DNA of 64,000 nucleotides, from NCBI GenBank assembly GCA_027488865.1, contig JAIYAU010000042.1, positions 1-64,000 on the forward strand, given 5' to 3'. Of this stretch, positions 7,070 through 16,565 are shown piece after piece (within the stretch, counting starts at the first letter, position 1; each line of letters begins with the position of its first letter). Below the pieces are notes generated by a model, which did not search any database, was not told where the DNA came from, and saw nothing but the letters and a program-made list of their open reading frames with translations. Source of the stretch: Cytophagaceae bacterium. Its GTDB lineage: Bacteria > Bacteroidota > Bacteroidia > Cytophagales > UBA9547. The position numbers and the translations under genes are program-made.

Positions 7070-7183
7070 AGAGAAGGGTAAAGTAAAGAAAATGGTACAA
7101 GTAAGCCGAAAATATTGGAGAAAAAGAGCAATTATGCTCTATACTCAAGTAAAAGGGCACCCAATTTTTTAACAAATAGTAAT

Positions 7184-7693
7184 TTGAGACAATTTATCAA
7201 AATAGTGCTTGCGTATTTTCCAATGGTTTTGTGTGCACAGGTAAATATCACTGCACAAGATTCTACAAAGAGTTATAACTATTCGTGGCGTTCATTAGCA
7301 TTACATACAGGAGTAGGGGTGCAAAAATCCCCGTTCATTGAAATAGGGCCATCTTTAGTCAGTCACTACTTTGACTCTCGATCTGGTTATGTGAATGGTA
7401 TCGCTTATTCCTCCTTTGAATGGATGCCTACCTCAAAAATTTATGGTGTCAAGCTTGGCGCTGAATATGGATATAATTTTTTTACCATGGTAGTTGAAAC
7501 AAAAGTATTGACTGACAATAAAGATACTGATCTGTTTATTACACCTAAAATTGGTATTGGATTGGGGTTTGTAAATCTGTATTATGGGTATAATTTTTCT
7601 ACTAACAACTACCCCCTTTCAAGTATCGGCAAAAGCCAGTTTTCATTGGTATTCAATATAACAAAGAAATATTTCAAACATGGACAAAATTAA
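7184..7693 (+). CDS. Predicted outer-membrane or secreted protein, hypothetical
   Basis: A 169-aa protein from a TTG at 7184, chosen because it yields a proper signal peptide (MRQFIKIVLAYFPMVLCAQ); a TTG at 7115 in the same frame would add 23 non-signal residues. The mature part has alternating aromatic and small residues (SLALHTGVGVQ, VKLGAEYGYNFF, IGIGLGFVNLYYGYNF), which suggests an eight-stranded beta-barrel. The C-terminus is Phe-rich but ends in a basic tail. The gene overlaps the start of the next gene by 14 bases, so the two are probably co-translated. I recognise no family. Confidence 0.6.
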   Translation: MRQFIKIVLAYFPMVLCAQVNITAQDSTKSYNYSWRSLALHTGVGVQKSPFIEIGPSLVSHYFDSRSGYVNGIAYSSFEWMPTSKIYGVKLGAEYGYNFFTMVVETKVLTDNKDTDLFITPKIGIGLGFVNLYYGYNFSTNNYPLSSIGKSQFSLVFNITKKYFKHGQN

Positions 7694-8630
7694 ACTAGCA
7701 ACAAAATCTGTTCTTTTTGGTGTAGCTGTGGGGGATGCGCTTGGTGTTCCTGTTGAATTCAAAAGCAGACAAGCTATAAGTAATAATCCCGTAACTGATA
7801 TGATCGGGTATGGCACTTACGACTTACCTCCTGGCACCTTCTCTGATGACAGCTCATTGACTTTTTGCCTTGCAGAAGCATTGACCAAGGAGTTTGACTT
7901 ACATAGAATTGGACAAAATTTTGTGAAGTGGTGCCATTATAATTACTGGACACCAAGGGGGCATGTTTTTGATATTGGCATTGCGACCCGACAAGCCATT
8001 AACCGTCTTGCAAAAGGGGAACGTCCTGATTTAGCTGGAGGCACGGAAGTCTCTTCCAATGGGAATGGTTCTCTGATGAGAATTTTACCCTTGCTTTTTT
8101 ACCTTTTAAACAAGCCCCTCAATGAACGATATGAAATTACCAAACTGGTATCTTCTATCACGCATGGACACGTCCGTTCTGTAATTTCTTGTTTCTATTA
8201 TCTCGAATTTGCCAGACAACTTTTTGAGCAGAAAAACAAATTCGAGATTTATAAGGACTTGCAAACGGAAATTACCACTCATTTAACTTCTTTATCAATC
8301 AATGAAGCAGAAATTAAATTATTTGACCGATTGCTTAAAGAAAACATCCATGAGTTGCCACCAGAAAGTATTTCGAGCAGCGGGTATGTGTTGCATACAC
8401 TCGAAGCTAGTATTTGGTGTTTGCTCACAACAGATAATTACCAAGACGCTGTTTTAAAAGCAGTTAATTTGGGCGAGGACACAGATACAACTGGAGCCGT
8501 CACAGGCGGTCTTGCTGGCCTACTTTATGGGTTTGAAAACATTCCCTCAAACTGGGTAAAAGAAATAGCAAGACACGACGATATTGAAAACTTGGCGGTA
8601 AGACTTGCAAAAAAAGTGGCAAATGGATAA
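7680..8630 (+). CDS. ADP-ribosylglycohydrolase family protein
   Basis: A 316-aa cytoplasmic enzyme of the ADP-ribosylglycohydrolase (DraG-like) fold. It opens with LFGVAVGDALGVPVEF and carries GTFSDDSSLTFCLAEAL, with the metal-binding Asp pair, near residue 57 and GEDTDTTGAVTGGLAGLLYG near residue 268, the two binuclear-metal centres of the family. It should hydrolyse ADP-ribose from arginine or another acceptor; the true substrate cannot be read from sequence. The start lies inside the 3' end of the preceding gene. No ADP-ribosyltransferase is encoded nearby. Bases 8631-8746 are non-coding. Confidence 0.9.
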   Translation: MDKIKLATKSVLFGVAVGDALGVPVEFKSRQAISNNPVTDMIGYGTYDLPPGTFSDDSSLTFCLAEALTKEFDLHRIGQNFVKWCHYNYWTPRGHVFDIGIATRQAINRLAKGERPDLAGGTEVSSNGNGSLMRILPLLFYLLNKPLNERYEITKLVSSITHGHVRSVISCFYYLEFARQLFEQKNKFEIYKDLQTEITTHLTSLSINEAEIKLFDRLLKENIHELPPESISSSGYVLHTLEASIWCLLTTDNYQDAVLKAVNLGEDTDTTGAVTGGLAGLLYGFENIPSNWVKEIARHDDIENLAVRLAKKVANG

Positions 8631-8746
8631 TATTATTGGTCTGTTGAAGAAGTTTGATTGCGTATATGAAATGTAGTAGGGATTAAGTTCTGAAACCTGC
8701 TATACAAAGCATTCAACTCCGTATAATAAACATGCCTCCAAACATC

Positions 8747-9595
8747 CTAATTTGTAAACGAATTTATTCTATTAATAAAAGAGTCGTAGTCTAGGAATTT
8801 TCTGAAATCAATTTTTTCTATTGCAAAATCATAATATGAGTTCCAATGAAAGTTATTTACTAACGGGCTCATTAATATAGAAATTGCTTTTTGCAAATCC
8901 TTTCCATGATACCAAATCATATATTCTTTGTTTTTCATAAAATCAGGGTTTGAAAATTTTTCTAGAAAAAAATCAAATTTTTCTTCGTAAAAATTTAAGT
9001 TAATCGATTTGGAACTGCTACTAAATTCCTCAACGAGCTTTAAGGCCATTTGCTTGCATTTTTCAGGGGAATTTAAAATCTCTTGGTCGGGTAGAGTTCC
9101 ACTACCATTTTGTATCCACGTAGTTTTTAAGTCTAAGGGTTTTCTAATATTGCCAAGGCTATGTCGGGCTGCTGAATAATTGGTAATTAACTTGGCAGCA
9201 TCATTTATTATCTTATCAATCTCCACCAACGACAAATCCTTTTTTGAAAAACCGAAATGTTCAAATAGTAAGTTTGGATCAATTAAATAATTCTCCAGAG
9301 TTGTTCTAAAAGTGGCATAACTGTATATGGTGCTTTTTGTATCCTTACTTGCCAAAATTAGACTTTCTTGTTCAGGTATTTCAAAATCGAAGTCACGATC
9401 TCTTAAGAAAAAAGACCTTTCTGGATTAACCACACCTTTTCGATTTAGCCAACCTTGGATATACGCTGAACTTCCAAATTTGCCGCCAAGAGGGATAATG
9501 GTAACAGAATCCTTTATATGGACTAGAAGCTTTTGAAAAACCTTGTAATCCAAACTAGATTCTTTCCCTTCACAAAAAAGAACGATCTGTGCCAT
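8747..9595 (-). CDS. DUF4435/TOPRIM-type nuclease, AriB-like
   Basis: A 282-aa protein with TOPRIM-fold signs: VLFCEGKESSLDY near the N-terminus (Glu9 as the expected metal-binding acid), FFLRDRDFDFE (DRDFD, 66-70) and TTLENYLIDPNLLFEHF (around 98-114). The DRDFD and LENYL words are typical of DUF4435, the family to which the AriB effector of the PARIS anti-phage system belongs. It is coupled to the upstream ATPase gene by a TAATG overlap. Family knowledge suggests a nuclease kept in check by the ATPase until an anti-restriction phage protein triggers release. The rest of the protein is not recognised. Confidence 0.7.
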   Translation of the reverse strand: MAQIVLFCEGKESSLDYKVFQKLLVHIKDSVTIIPLGGKFGSSAYIQGWLNRKGVVNPERSFFLRDRDFDFEIPEQESLILASKDTKSTIYSYATFRTTLENYLIDPNLLFEHFGFSKKDLSLVEIDKIINDAAKLITNYSAARHSLGNIRKPLDLKTTWIQNGSGTLPDQEILNSPEKCKQMALKLVEEFSSSSKSINLNFYEEKFDFFLEKFSNPDFMKNKEYMIWYHGKDLQKAISILMSPLVNNFHWNSYYDFAIEKIDFRKFLDYDSFINRINSFTN

Positions 9596-10608
9596 TATAA
9601 ACGAATAATTTTTGACTCATCCACTATACTAATAATGTAATCGGAGTGGGTTGTGATAATAAATTGATTGTTTTTTCCTAAGAAGGGAAGCGCACTATAA
9701 AATGATTGTTGAAGAGGGGGGTGAAGGTGTAGTTCGATCTCGTCAATTATAATAATTGAATTGTTGATTCTAAGATTGGCAAAATCAACTAAAATTGGAA
9801 AAATTGCTCTTTCACCTGCTGACATCTCGGATAATTCATATTGGCTGTTACCATCAGAAAAATAAAACCAGTCTGGCTCGAAAATATCATTTAGACTTGA
9901 TCTCGGAACCGATCCCTCTAGTTTTCTTCCTTTAAAAACCTTGCTATATAAATCAGAAAGTTCCTGATAGAAATCCCTTTGATCATCTTTTAATTCTCTA
10001 TTGTCATATTTAATACTTTGGTGAAATCTATATCTGCTGATAAGAAATTCTCTTATGGTATTTTCTTTGGCATTATCACTAAAAACTTTAAAAGTGGTAT
10101 TATCTCTGCTCTCATTATAAACAAATATATTACCAACATGATCAAAGCTGGATTTCTTCTTTACTGCCAATTGCTTTGCATATGAATATCCCCTGAATTG
10201 AAAAAAGTCCTTAGTGCTTCCCGCATTCACTTTGTCCTTCTCAAAATCTAACCGAAGAGAAACATTCTTTTTAGAACCTGGGGTAGTGCCTAACGATAAT
10301 TCATCTATTTGTTTGTAGAGATCTTTTGTGTAATCTATTTCATCATCTTCAAACTTTACCTTAGCCTCAGCTTTTGGGAATGTTTTTCCTGAACGTAATA
10401 ATTCATAGGTATAACCCGTCCAATTTAACATTGAGGGACTAGTTATGTTTTGAGTAGCAGTACCAATTAATGAAGCTATTGCCTGAAGAATTGTTGTTTT
10501 GCCTGACCCATTATCTCCTATGATGAAATTAATGCCGTCGTTGAATTCAAATGTTTTTTCCTGAACAAATCGCTTGTAGCTACTTAATGTTAATGATTCT
10601 ATTTTCAT
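9595..10608 (-). CDS. AAA/ABC-type ATPase, AriA-like
   Basis: A 337-aa SMC/RecF-like ATPase. Walker A is GDNGSGKTT (31-39), the ABC signature is LSEMSAGER (259-267), Walker B is IIIIDEIELHLHP (285-297) and the H-loop is TTHSD (319-323). The start MKIESLTLSSYKRF is typical of AAA_15/AAA_21 overcoming-lysogenization-like ATPases. Together with the DUF4435 gene that overlaps its stop, the pair has the architecture of PARIS (AriA-AriB). Related two-gene pairs include OLD-type and Septu-type systems, but the DUF4435 partner argues for PARIS. It is somewhat short for the intervening domain between Walker A and the signature. Confidence 0.8.
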   Translation of the reverse strand: MKIESLTLSSYKRFVQEKTFEFNDGINFIIGDNGSGKTTILQAIASLIGTATQNITSPSMLNWTGYTYELLRSGKTFPKAEAKVKFEDDEIDYTKDLYKQIDELSLGTTPGSKKNVSLRLDFEKDKVNAGSTKDFFQFRGYSYAKQLAVKKKSSFDHVGNIFVYNESRDNTTFKVFSDNAKENTIREFLISRYRFHQSIKYDNRELKDDQRDFYQELSDLYSKVFKGRKLEGSVPRSSLNDIFEPDWFYFSDGNSQYELSEMSAGERAIFPILVDFANLRINNSIIIIDEIELHLHPPLQQSFYSALPFLGKNNQFIITTHSDYIISIVDESKIIRL

Positions 10609-10625
10609 TCGACAATTATGGAAAA

Positions 10626-10633
10626 CAAATGTA
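10626..10633 (-). promoter_or_regulatory. Candidate -7 element for the ATPase-DUF4435 operon
   Basis: On the minus strand TACATTTG fits TAnnTTTG and lies 17 bases before the ATG at 10608. A -33 TTTG at standard spacing is not evident. Confidence 0.35.
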
Positions 10634-10808
10634 AATAAAAAATAATTTATTGGGATAAAAGACTATCTAAACTTAAGTAATCACATTTACAACAACAATC
10701 TACCTCATTTAGTAAAGAAGTTTACTTCACTACCCAAAAAATAGTGGGAACATTGTCCAGAAAGAACAGAATTAATTTTTGAAAAAAAGCGAGCTATTTG
10801 GTAGTTTT

Positions 10809-10835
10809 AAGGCACAAGCCAGTCACTTGTGCCTT
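10809..10835. terminator. Hairpin AAGGCACAAG / CTTGTGCCTT after the M43 gene
   Basis: A perfect 10-bp stem with a 7-base loop 13 bases beyond the stop of the minus-strand metalloprotease gene. No T-tract follows on that strand, so it may act as a transcript-stabilising hairpin or a weak terminator. Confidence 0.5.
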
Positions 10836-10848
10836 GGTAATATCGCCT

Positions 10849-13623
10849 TTATTTGTCGATTTTGATGAATTTAAAGAAGTTCAATTCACCTTTGGAGTTC
10901 AAAATAGTACCAGAATAAAGACCCGCACTTAGTTTCTCAATATTAAACGTGGCAGATTGGGTTTCCAAAACCTGGGCACCAAATAGGTCATAGACTTTAA
11001 CTTGTTCGACTGGTAATTCAGAGACAATGGTTATTGTAGAATTTGAAGGATTTGGAAAAACACTATAAGAAAGGGCTGTTTCCAAATTTCCTTGTTCCAA
11101 CCCGACGGTAGATTTGTTGCCAAACATTATATTGTCCAAATAAATAGAATTGCCAAATTCTGGATGGAAAGCAAACTTAATTAGTACATCCTTTTTGCCT
11201 GCAATAGTATCTATATCAAAAAAATCTGTAGCCCATTCGTTGTTTTTTGGTGTGAACAAATTGAAGTAGTAATTTGAATTATAGGCCGTTGTGACTAGTT
11301 TGTCACCAGTTGTTTTTACGGTTTCTTTCCAGGTTTTTCCACAATCCAACGAATACTCTATACTTAAATATTCGTCAGTGGCAGTAGAAAGGAAGGGGGC
11401 AGCATAGGCCCGGTCGTAGCGTACAGAGAAACCATTATTAAACCCACTAAAATCGTAAGGACCAGCCACCAAGGATACTTTTAATCCTTTCCAACCTGAA
11501 TTTTGACCTACTTGGTTAATCATGATTGATTTATTGCTGTTGCCATTTGCTCCTATATTGGCTATCTGCCAATCAAGATTTTTAAAGGTGCTATTGTTAT
11601 CAAGTTTGATTGAGAGTTGGTTTTCGAAGTTTTCGCTAAACGTAGTGTTGATAATGGTATTGGTTGTATTTACAAAAGATGGAAAGTTGAGGGTACTCGT
11701 TTTTCCATCTTTAAATACAGCGACCACTTTCATGTCGTACACAGCAGATTCATTTGCTGGCACATACATTTTTCTTGTGTCGATGGTAATTGTGGAATCC
11801 AACAGTACTCCATTTTTACTTACGTAGAATTTGTATAAAATTGGCAAAGGTGCCCCAAACGATTTATTTACAACCGATGCATTTAATGGCGCACAGCCTT
11901 TGTTGCTCGGACTTGCCATAAAGTCGAATTTAAAGGCACTTGGCTGAATCTCTGCAATATTGAGGTTGTCCACAATAATAAAGTCTCCGTAACCATATCG
12001 GGTTTTTGTGGCATATCCATAATCACACGCAGATTGAAAACTCAGCAATATGGAAGTATTGTTGTCTGACGACACCACCGTACTGTCGGAAAACCATTCG
12101 GAAAAGCGACCAGCAGTGGATGTTTGTGTTTGGTTGTTATTAGAAAGAGTTCGAAAATGTGAAACTCCCCAACTGTCTTGATAACGTCTGAATTTAATTT
12201 TATAATGCTTATTGGCTGCTGTGTTGATACACACATCGGCATAGGCATGGAAATTTATATTATGTTTCCCAAAAGGATTGAAGCCGTCAAACGAGCCATC
12301 AGGCACAACACCATTTCGAGATTCGTGGTCTTTGCCTTCAAATAGTAAAGCAGAAGTTTGGTTCAATCCTATTCCTGTAAGCCAGCTTACGTTACTTTTT
12401 TCGCCTGATGACAAAGTAATTGGGGTGTAATCGTTATCTAAATTGTTGGCCCAAGGAAAGGTGTTAATAGTTTTTACTATTAGGGTTTTTACTTTGAGGC
12501 TGTCGTTTGTACGCAATGCATCTGTAGTGTTATTAACGCTATAAGCCACAACCTGTATATTGTGGGACCCAGCCGACAATGTAAGCACTGGCAGATTAGC
12601 CCATATTGTGTCGAGTGAGGTAAGATTGCCAGTCCATGTATAATCTTGCAAAGTTTGGTTGTTTTCTACCAATTTTATCTTGCAAGTTTGTATTGCAGCA
12701 CTGCCATAGTTTTTAATTTTTATTTTTGGCTGCACGGTTGTGGCACATTGCGCCCTCACAAATCCTGTTATTTCTTTTAACCCTACATCAGTTTGCGTTT
12801 TTGGGGTACAAGTAAATGGTTTTGTAAGCAATTGTTTGCTATAGTAATTGGCAGATTGTCTAATTATTTTGAAAGCATGCAAACCGTTAAGTCCATCAAC
12901 TGCCATATCATCGTGTGTTAGTCCTAAGAAATGCCCAACTTCATGAATCAACACACCACTTATGTTGCTCCAAGTGGCTACTATACCAAAAATGCCTTCA
13001 GCGAACTCATAACTCTGTGGATAGTAGGCGTATCCTATTACAGAAGAATTTGAAAATATGGTATTTACTATCCAAATATTTAAGTATCGTTTAGTATAAG
13101 TGCCGCTGGCTTTTTTTATTACATAATCGTTATTAAAACCATCACTTGTGTTGTTGTACGTAATTCCTATGTCTTTGTATCTTGGAAGCGTTGAACCATT
13201 GTACCTACGAATGCCTGTGCTATAGTTACATGTAGAATCCAAGTCAGCTAGGTAAAATTCTACCTTGGTGTCTATTCCTTTAGGGTTATAATAAAACGAG
13301 TTAGAAATATTGCCTTTAATAATTCTGTTTCTGTAATAGTCATTTAGTAGTTCCAAGTTGGTTTTAATCACCTCCGCAGATACGTTTGTACTGTCACCAA
13401 CTTTTTCGCCTAAATTGACTATATTAAACACAACAGGAATGCGTACAAGCTTGGCCGTGTCTGGAACGCTTGCTTCTACTTGCTCACTGCGCAGCTTACT
13501 GGAAGGTAAGGATTTGTAATGTTTTATGTCATCCGCAGTACAAAATGGTTTTTTATCATTTTGGGCATTAAGACAAAAAATAGAAAACAGCAACAAAAAG
13601 GTAGGTACAAATGTTTTTTTCAT
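10849..13623 (-). CDS. Secreted M43-like metalloprotease with T9SS sorting domain
   Basis: A 924-aa protein with a signal peptide (1-20). The zinc motif HEVGHFLGLTHD (HExxHxxGxxH plus Asp) lies near residue 227 and defines a pappalysin-like (M43) metallopeptidase. The region that normally follows, with paired Cys, DTP and the Met-turn NYMDY, is not recognisable: about 45 residues later the chain already enters beta-sandwich modules. These include a CARDB-like stretch near residues 280-380 and a jelly-roll-like module near 690-830. The last 80 residues (SVFPNPSNSTITI, VKVYDLFGAQV, FNIEKLSAGLYSG) form a type A sorting domain, so export by the T9SS and anchoring at the cell surface are expected. 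A -7 element lies 23 bases upstream. Confidence 0.85.
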   Translation of the reverse strand: MKKTFVPTFLLLFSIFCLNAQNDKKPFCTADDIKHYKSLPSSKLRSEQVEASVPDTAKLVRIPVVFNIVNLGEKVGDSTNVSAEVIKTNLELLNDYYRNRIIKGNISNSFYYNPKGIDTKVEFYLADLDSTCNYSTGIRRYNGSTLPRYKDIGITYNNTSDGFNNDYVIKKASGTYTKRYLNIWIVNTIFSNSSVIGYAYYPQSYEFAEGIFGIVATWSNISGVLIHEVGHFLGLTHDDMAVDGLNGLHAFKIIRQSANYYSKQLLTKPFTCTPKTQTDVGLKEITGFVRAQCATTVQPKIKIKNYGSAAIQTCKIKLVENNQTLQDYTWTGNLTSLDTIWANLPVLTLSAGSHNIQVVAYSVNNTTDALRTNDSLKVKTLIVKTINTFPWANNLDNDYTPITLSSGEKSNVSWLTGIGLNQTSALLFEGKDHESRNGVVPDGSFDGFNPFGKHNINFHAYADVCINTAANKHYKIKFRRYQDSWGVSHFRTLSNNNQTQTSTAGRFSEWFSDSTVVSSDNNTSILLSFQSACDYGYATKTRYGYGDFIIVDNLNIAEIQPSAFKFDFMASPSNKGCAPLNASVVNKSFGAPLPILYKFYVSKNGVLLDSTITIDTRKMYVPANESAVYDMKVVAVFKDGKTSTLNFPSFVNTTNTIINTTFSENFENQLSIKLDNNSTFKNLDWQIANIGANGNSNKSIMINQVGQNSGWKGLKVSLVAGPYDFSGFNNGFSVRYDRAYAAPFLSTATDEYLSIEYSLDCGKTWKETVKTTGDKLVTTAYNSNYYFNLFTPKNNEWATDFFDIDTIAGKKDVLIKFAFHPEFGNSIYLDNIMFGNKSTVGLEQGNLETALSYSVFPNPSNSTITIVSELPVEQVKVYDLFGAQVLETQSATFNIEKLSAGLYSGTILNSKGELNFFKFIKIDK

Positions 13624-13645
13624 AATTAAGTTTTTTAGATTATTT

Positions 13646-13653
13646 CAAAGATA
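13646..13653 (-). promoter_or_regulatory. Candidate -7 element of the M43 gene
   Basis: Minus-strand TATCTTTG fits TAnnTTTG, 22 bases before the ATG. The remaining 13654-13896 contains no other visible feature. Confidence 0.35.
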
Positions 13654-13896
13654 AAATTAAAATATTAAATCGCCTTTTTTTATTAATTTTTCTATGAAAT
13701 GTTGAGGCTTAATAGGGTGAACTCAGGCAATCAAACACCCCCCAAAAAGATACTACTTCCGAACCTATATACTATCGATGAAATGCGTAATAAATCTGTA
13801 CGTTGGCAAAAGAGAATTTCATCCTATTATAATAAATGTGTTTAATTTTCTGTTTCGGTGTATTTTTGTTAATTACAGAAATTAAGTAAACTGCCT

Positions 13897-14412
13897 ATGA
13901 ATTCTTTAGATTTTAAGGATTGTTACAATAAGACAAAACCAGTTTTACTAAAAGATAGCAAACATGATTTACTCATTGGGATTATTTTCTTAGTAGGTTT
14001 TTTATTTTGGGGTTGGCAAGGAAAAGAAATAACTTTTGTTTTTGTTGGTGTTGCCTTTTTTGTGTTGTTTCTGGTGAAAAGTTTTTATGTAAAGCGTAAA
14101 CTACCAGTGGTTTATGAAGCTACCTTACAAGTAAAAAGAAGAGTAGTGTATTCTAGAACCAAGGTTGTGAATAATGAAGAACTAGTGAGCTACGATTATT
14201 ACTTGGACTTTACAGTGCACTCAGCTGGTACTTTTAATGCGTTTGGATTAAAAGAGCCGAATGATACTAAAGAAATTTCGTTTCAAATATGGGATTATGA
14301 GAAATTTGAGAAATTCGAAGAAAACGATAAAGTATTTGTTTTTGCATCTGCTACTGGATCCTTGTTAGCGATAAAAAAAGGAGAAGAATTTATTAGTTTT
14401 GAAGTGTTTTGA
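13897..14412 (+). CDS. Hypothetical membrane-anchored protein
   Basis: A 171-aa protein with two close transmembrane helices (about 26-42 and 47-65, the second ending FVLFLVKSFYVKRK) and a soluble C-terminal half with beta character (YDYYLDFTVHSAGTFNAFGL). The topology recalls DUF3592-like membrane proteins, which have two helices and a small beta domain, but the match is not firm. It stands alone with about 270 bases upstream and 170 downstream. Confidence 0.65.
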   Translation: MNSLDFKDCYNKTKPVLLKDSKHDLLIGIIFLVGFLFWGWQGKEITFVFVGVAFFVLFLVKSFYVKRKLPVVYEATLQVKRRVVYSRTKVVNNEELVSYDYYLDFTVHSAGTFNAFGLKEPNDTKEISFQIWDYEKFEKFEENDKVFVFASATGSLLAIKKGEEFISFEVF

Positions 14413-14579
14413 GCAGGTGTAGACCATTTACTTCAGCAGTTGGTATAAGAAGGAACTGTCGTTTGTATTATTTGTGACAGAGGCGATAGGTTGTTTTAAA
14501 AGATATTGCTTTAGTATCATCGATTTTGTATTTTTGAAATTAACTAAGTGCTAAAATAATCTACATTATTTCTAAAACG

Positions 14580-15500
14580 ATGTTTAAATCCCTTTTATCA
14601 AATAACTTCCTTGCTGGCAATAAATATATCAATTATTGGGTGCTTCATTTGTTGGTGGTGTTAAGTAGTGGGGTGCCGCTTATGGCCATTAACATTCAAT
14701 TACCTTCTTATGAAATTGTGCTTATGCGCACCTTATTTGCAGCAGCTATTTTATTTATTTTGAATAAAGTAAATAAAAATAAGCTTAACATTTTGCCTCG
14801 TCATATACTAACTTTTCTTTTTTCAGGCAGTCTTACAGCCCTTTTTTGGATTTTGCTTGTGTATTGCGCTAAAATGTCAAATGCCTCCATTACCCTTGTA
14901 GGGTTAGCCACGGCGCCATTGTGGGTAAGTTTGATAGTGCCCTTCTTAAATAAAGAACAGATTTCTTTTAACAGCATTTTGGTTGGTCTCAATTGTTTGT
15001 TTGGAATTTTTATGATTTTTAATGCTGGGGTTAGTTATCAATTAGGTTTGGTTATTGCCATCGCCTGTGGGGCCTTAGGTGCCATTGTAACCATTGTAAA
15101 CGCTAGACTAGCAAAATTGCATAAAAATGAGGTAATGGCTTTTTATCAAATGTTAGGAGCAGCCATGGGAACGGTTATTTTTGCTTCTTGTTCTGGCAAC
15201 TTCAATTTGCTCTTAAAAGTACCTATTTGGCATGACGTACTATTTATTATGCTTTTGGCGCTTATATTTTCAGTAGTTTCTTATTTGTTGTTGTTAAAAA
15301 TTCTTGAAAATATCTCTGCATTTAACGTTACCCTAGCCAATAACCTGTCCCCAATCTATGGAACCATTATCGCTTTGCTTTTTTCTGGTCATTCGGAAGC
15401 GATGAACATCTATTTTTATGCTGGGTCATTGATTATCGTTTTTTCCGTATTTGCTTATCCACTCGTGAAATGGTTGCTAACTGATACTATTACTGACTAA
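14580..15500 (+). CDS. EamA/DMT-family transporter
   Basis: A 306-aa integral membrane protein with ten predicted helices in two five-helix halves. The internal repeat is visible: VLMRTLFAAAILF with FSGSLTALFWILLVYCAKM in the first half, and AFYQMLGAAMGTVIF with FSVVSYLLLLKILENI in the second. The words GLATAPLWVSLIVPF and ANNLSPIYGTIIALL are the conserved fifth helix pattern of EamA domains. Likely a metabolite exporter of the inner membrane; the substrate is unknown. The following gene is convergent and starts 17 bases after its stop. Confidence 0.9.
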   Translation: MFKSLLSNNFLAGNKYINYWVLHLLVVLSSGVPLMAINIQLPSYEIVLMRTLFAAAILFILNKVNKNKLNILPRHILTFLFSGSLTALFWILLVYCAKMSNASITLVGLATAPLWVSLIVPFLNKEQISFNSILVGLNCLFGIFMIFNAGVSYQLGLVIAIACGALGAIVTIVNARLAKLHKNEVMAFYQMLGAAMGTVIFASCSGNFNLLLKVPIWHDVLFIMLLALIFSVVSYLLLLKILENISAFNVTLANNLSPIYGTIIALLFSGHSEAMNIYFYAGSLIIVFSVFAYPLVKWLLTDTITD

Positions 15501-15517
15501 TTGCGGACCTTATCGTA

Positions 15518-16444
15518 TCACCTTTTTTTGGTTATAAATCCATAAGATATTCCCAAAAGTAACGAAAGTACCACAGATAAGGTAACCATGATTACAGTAA
15601 TAGTCCTTATAATCGACATAATAGCAATTTTCTTTTCCTCTGCTCTAATGGAGATTACCTGCATTAAAGTACCGATTTCGTCAACTTTATTTTTAAGCGA
15701 GGCAGACATTCCTTTGTTCTCCTTAAAACCAGTTTCTGTCTCAAGGGCGACAATCTTTTCAAAGAAAAGATTATAAGCATCTAGATCTTGAATTAGTTCT
15801 GTTTTTTGACTAGAAGTTAACGTATTACTGCGTTTTATATTTTGCTTAAATTTTGTATAATGATTTTTAAGATTAGAAATATATTCGAAATTAAACCTTA
15901 AAAAATAATCTTTTTCAAGCCTACGTAGCGTGAGTAGGTCAATCATGTCGATACCCTTAGTTTTTTCAATTTTGTGAGCTACGTTTCGAAGATTTCCGAT
16001 CAAACCTTCATCCTTGAAACCAATTTGAAAGAGATTTTTTGAAATTTTTAAGCTAACCTCATTGTATTGAACTAAAAGCTTACGAAGGTCAATAATTTCA
16101 TGATCAAGGTTAAAATCAGCTGCCTTTTCAGAGGTAATTAATGAGTCAAGCAATACATAGATTTCATCCCTTAAATCTGCCTGATTCTGAAGGTAAATGC
16201 TTTGGCCACTTTTATAGTATGCTTCATTATTAGCTTCATAAACATAAAATTCATTTCCGTATCTAAACGTCTGGTTGATCTTAAGTTTAAGATGTTGAAT
16301 GATTAGCGCCGTTTCATCTATTTTTTCTGTTTCTCTAAACAAAACGAAACTACTCACAGAGATTACAAATGAGATGAGTGAATAAGTTAAAAACGCATAA
16401 AAAATTCGTTCTTTTATTGAAATTGATTCTAACTTTATCCGCAT
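15518..16444 (-). CDS. Membrane protein with periplasmic four-helix sensor domain
   Basis: A 308-aa protein with a transmembrane helix near the N-terminus (about 13-33), an all-helical soluble region of about 240 residues, and a second helix at the C-terminus (about 275-303, ending GITKKR-like basic residues). This is the layout of the periplasmic part of chemoreceptors and histidine kinases (four-helix bundle), yet no HAMP, kinase or signalling domain follows. It may be a stand-alone sensor that signals through a partner, or a truncated receptor. No partner gene is adjacent. Confidence 0.65.
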   Translation of the reverse strand: MRIKLESISIKERIFYAFLTYSLISFVISVSSFVLFRETEKIDETALIIQHLKLKINQTFRYGNEFYVYEANNEAYYKSGQSIYLQNQADLRDEIYVLLDSLITSEKAADFNLDHEIIDLRKLLVQYNEVSLKISKNLFQIGFKDEGLIGNLRNVAHKIEKTKGIDMIDLLTLRRLEKDYFLRFNFEYISNLKNHYTKFKQNIKRSNTLTSSQKTELIQDLDAYNLFFEKIVALETETGFKENKGMSASLKNKVDEIGTLMQVISIRAEEKKIAIMSIIRTITVIMVTLSVVLSLLLGISYGFITKKR

Positions 16445-16545
16445 CTACCACCCATTTTCGGCAATTTCGGTATAATTTGTTTTTTGTTAGTTAAGAAAAT
16501 GTTATCAAAATTTTATTAAATAAGGAATGGCAAAACCATTGGCAG

Positions 16546-16565
16546 GAATCCGAGTCGGAGACTCT
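16546..16565 (+). repeat. 20-bp inverted repeat, left copy
   Basis: gaatccgagtcggagactct, identical in reverse complement to 19429-19448. The word GAGTCGGAGACTC inside is itself a small hairpin. Confidence 0.7.
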
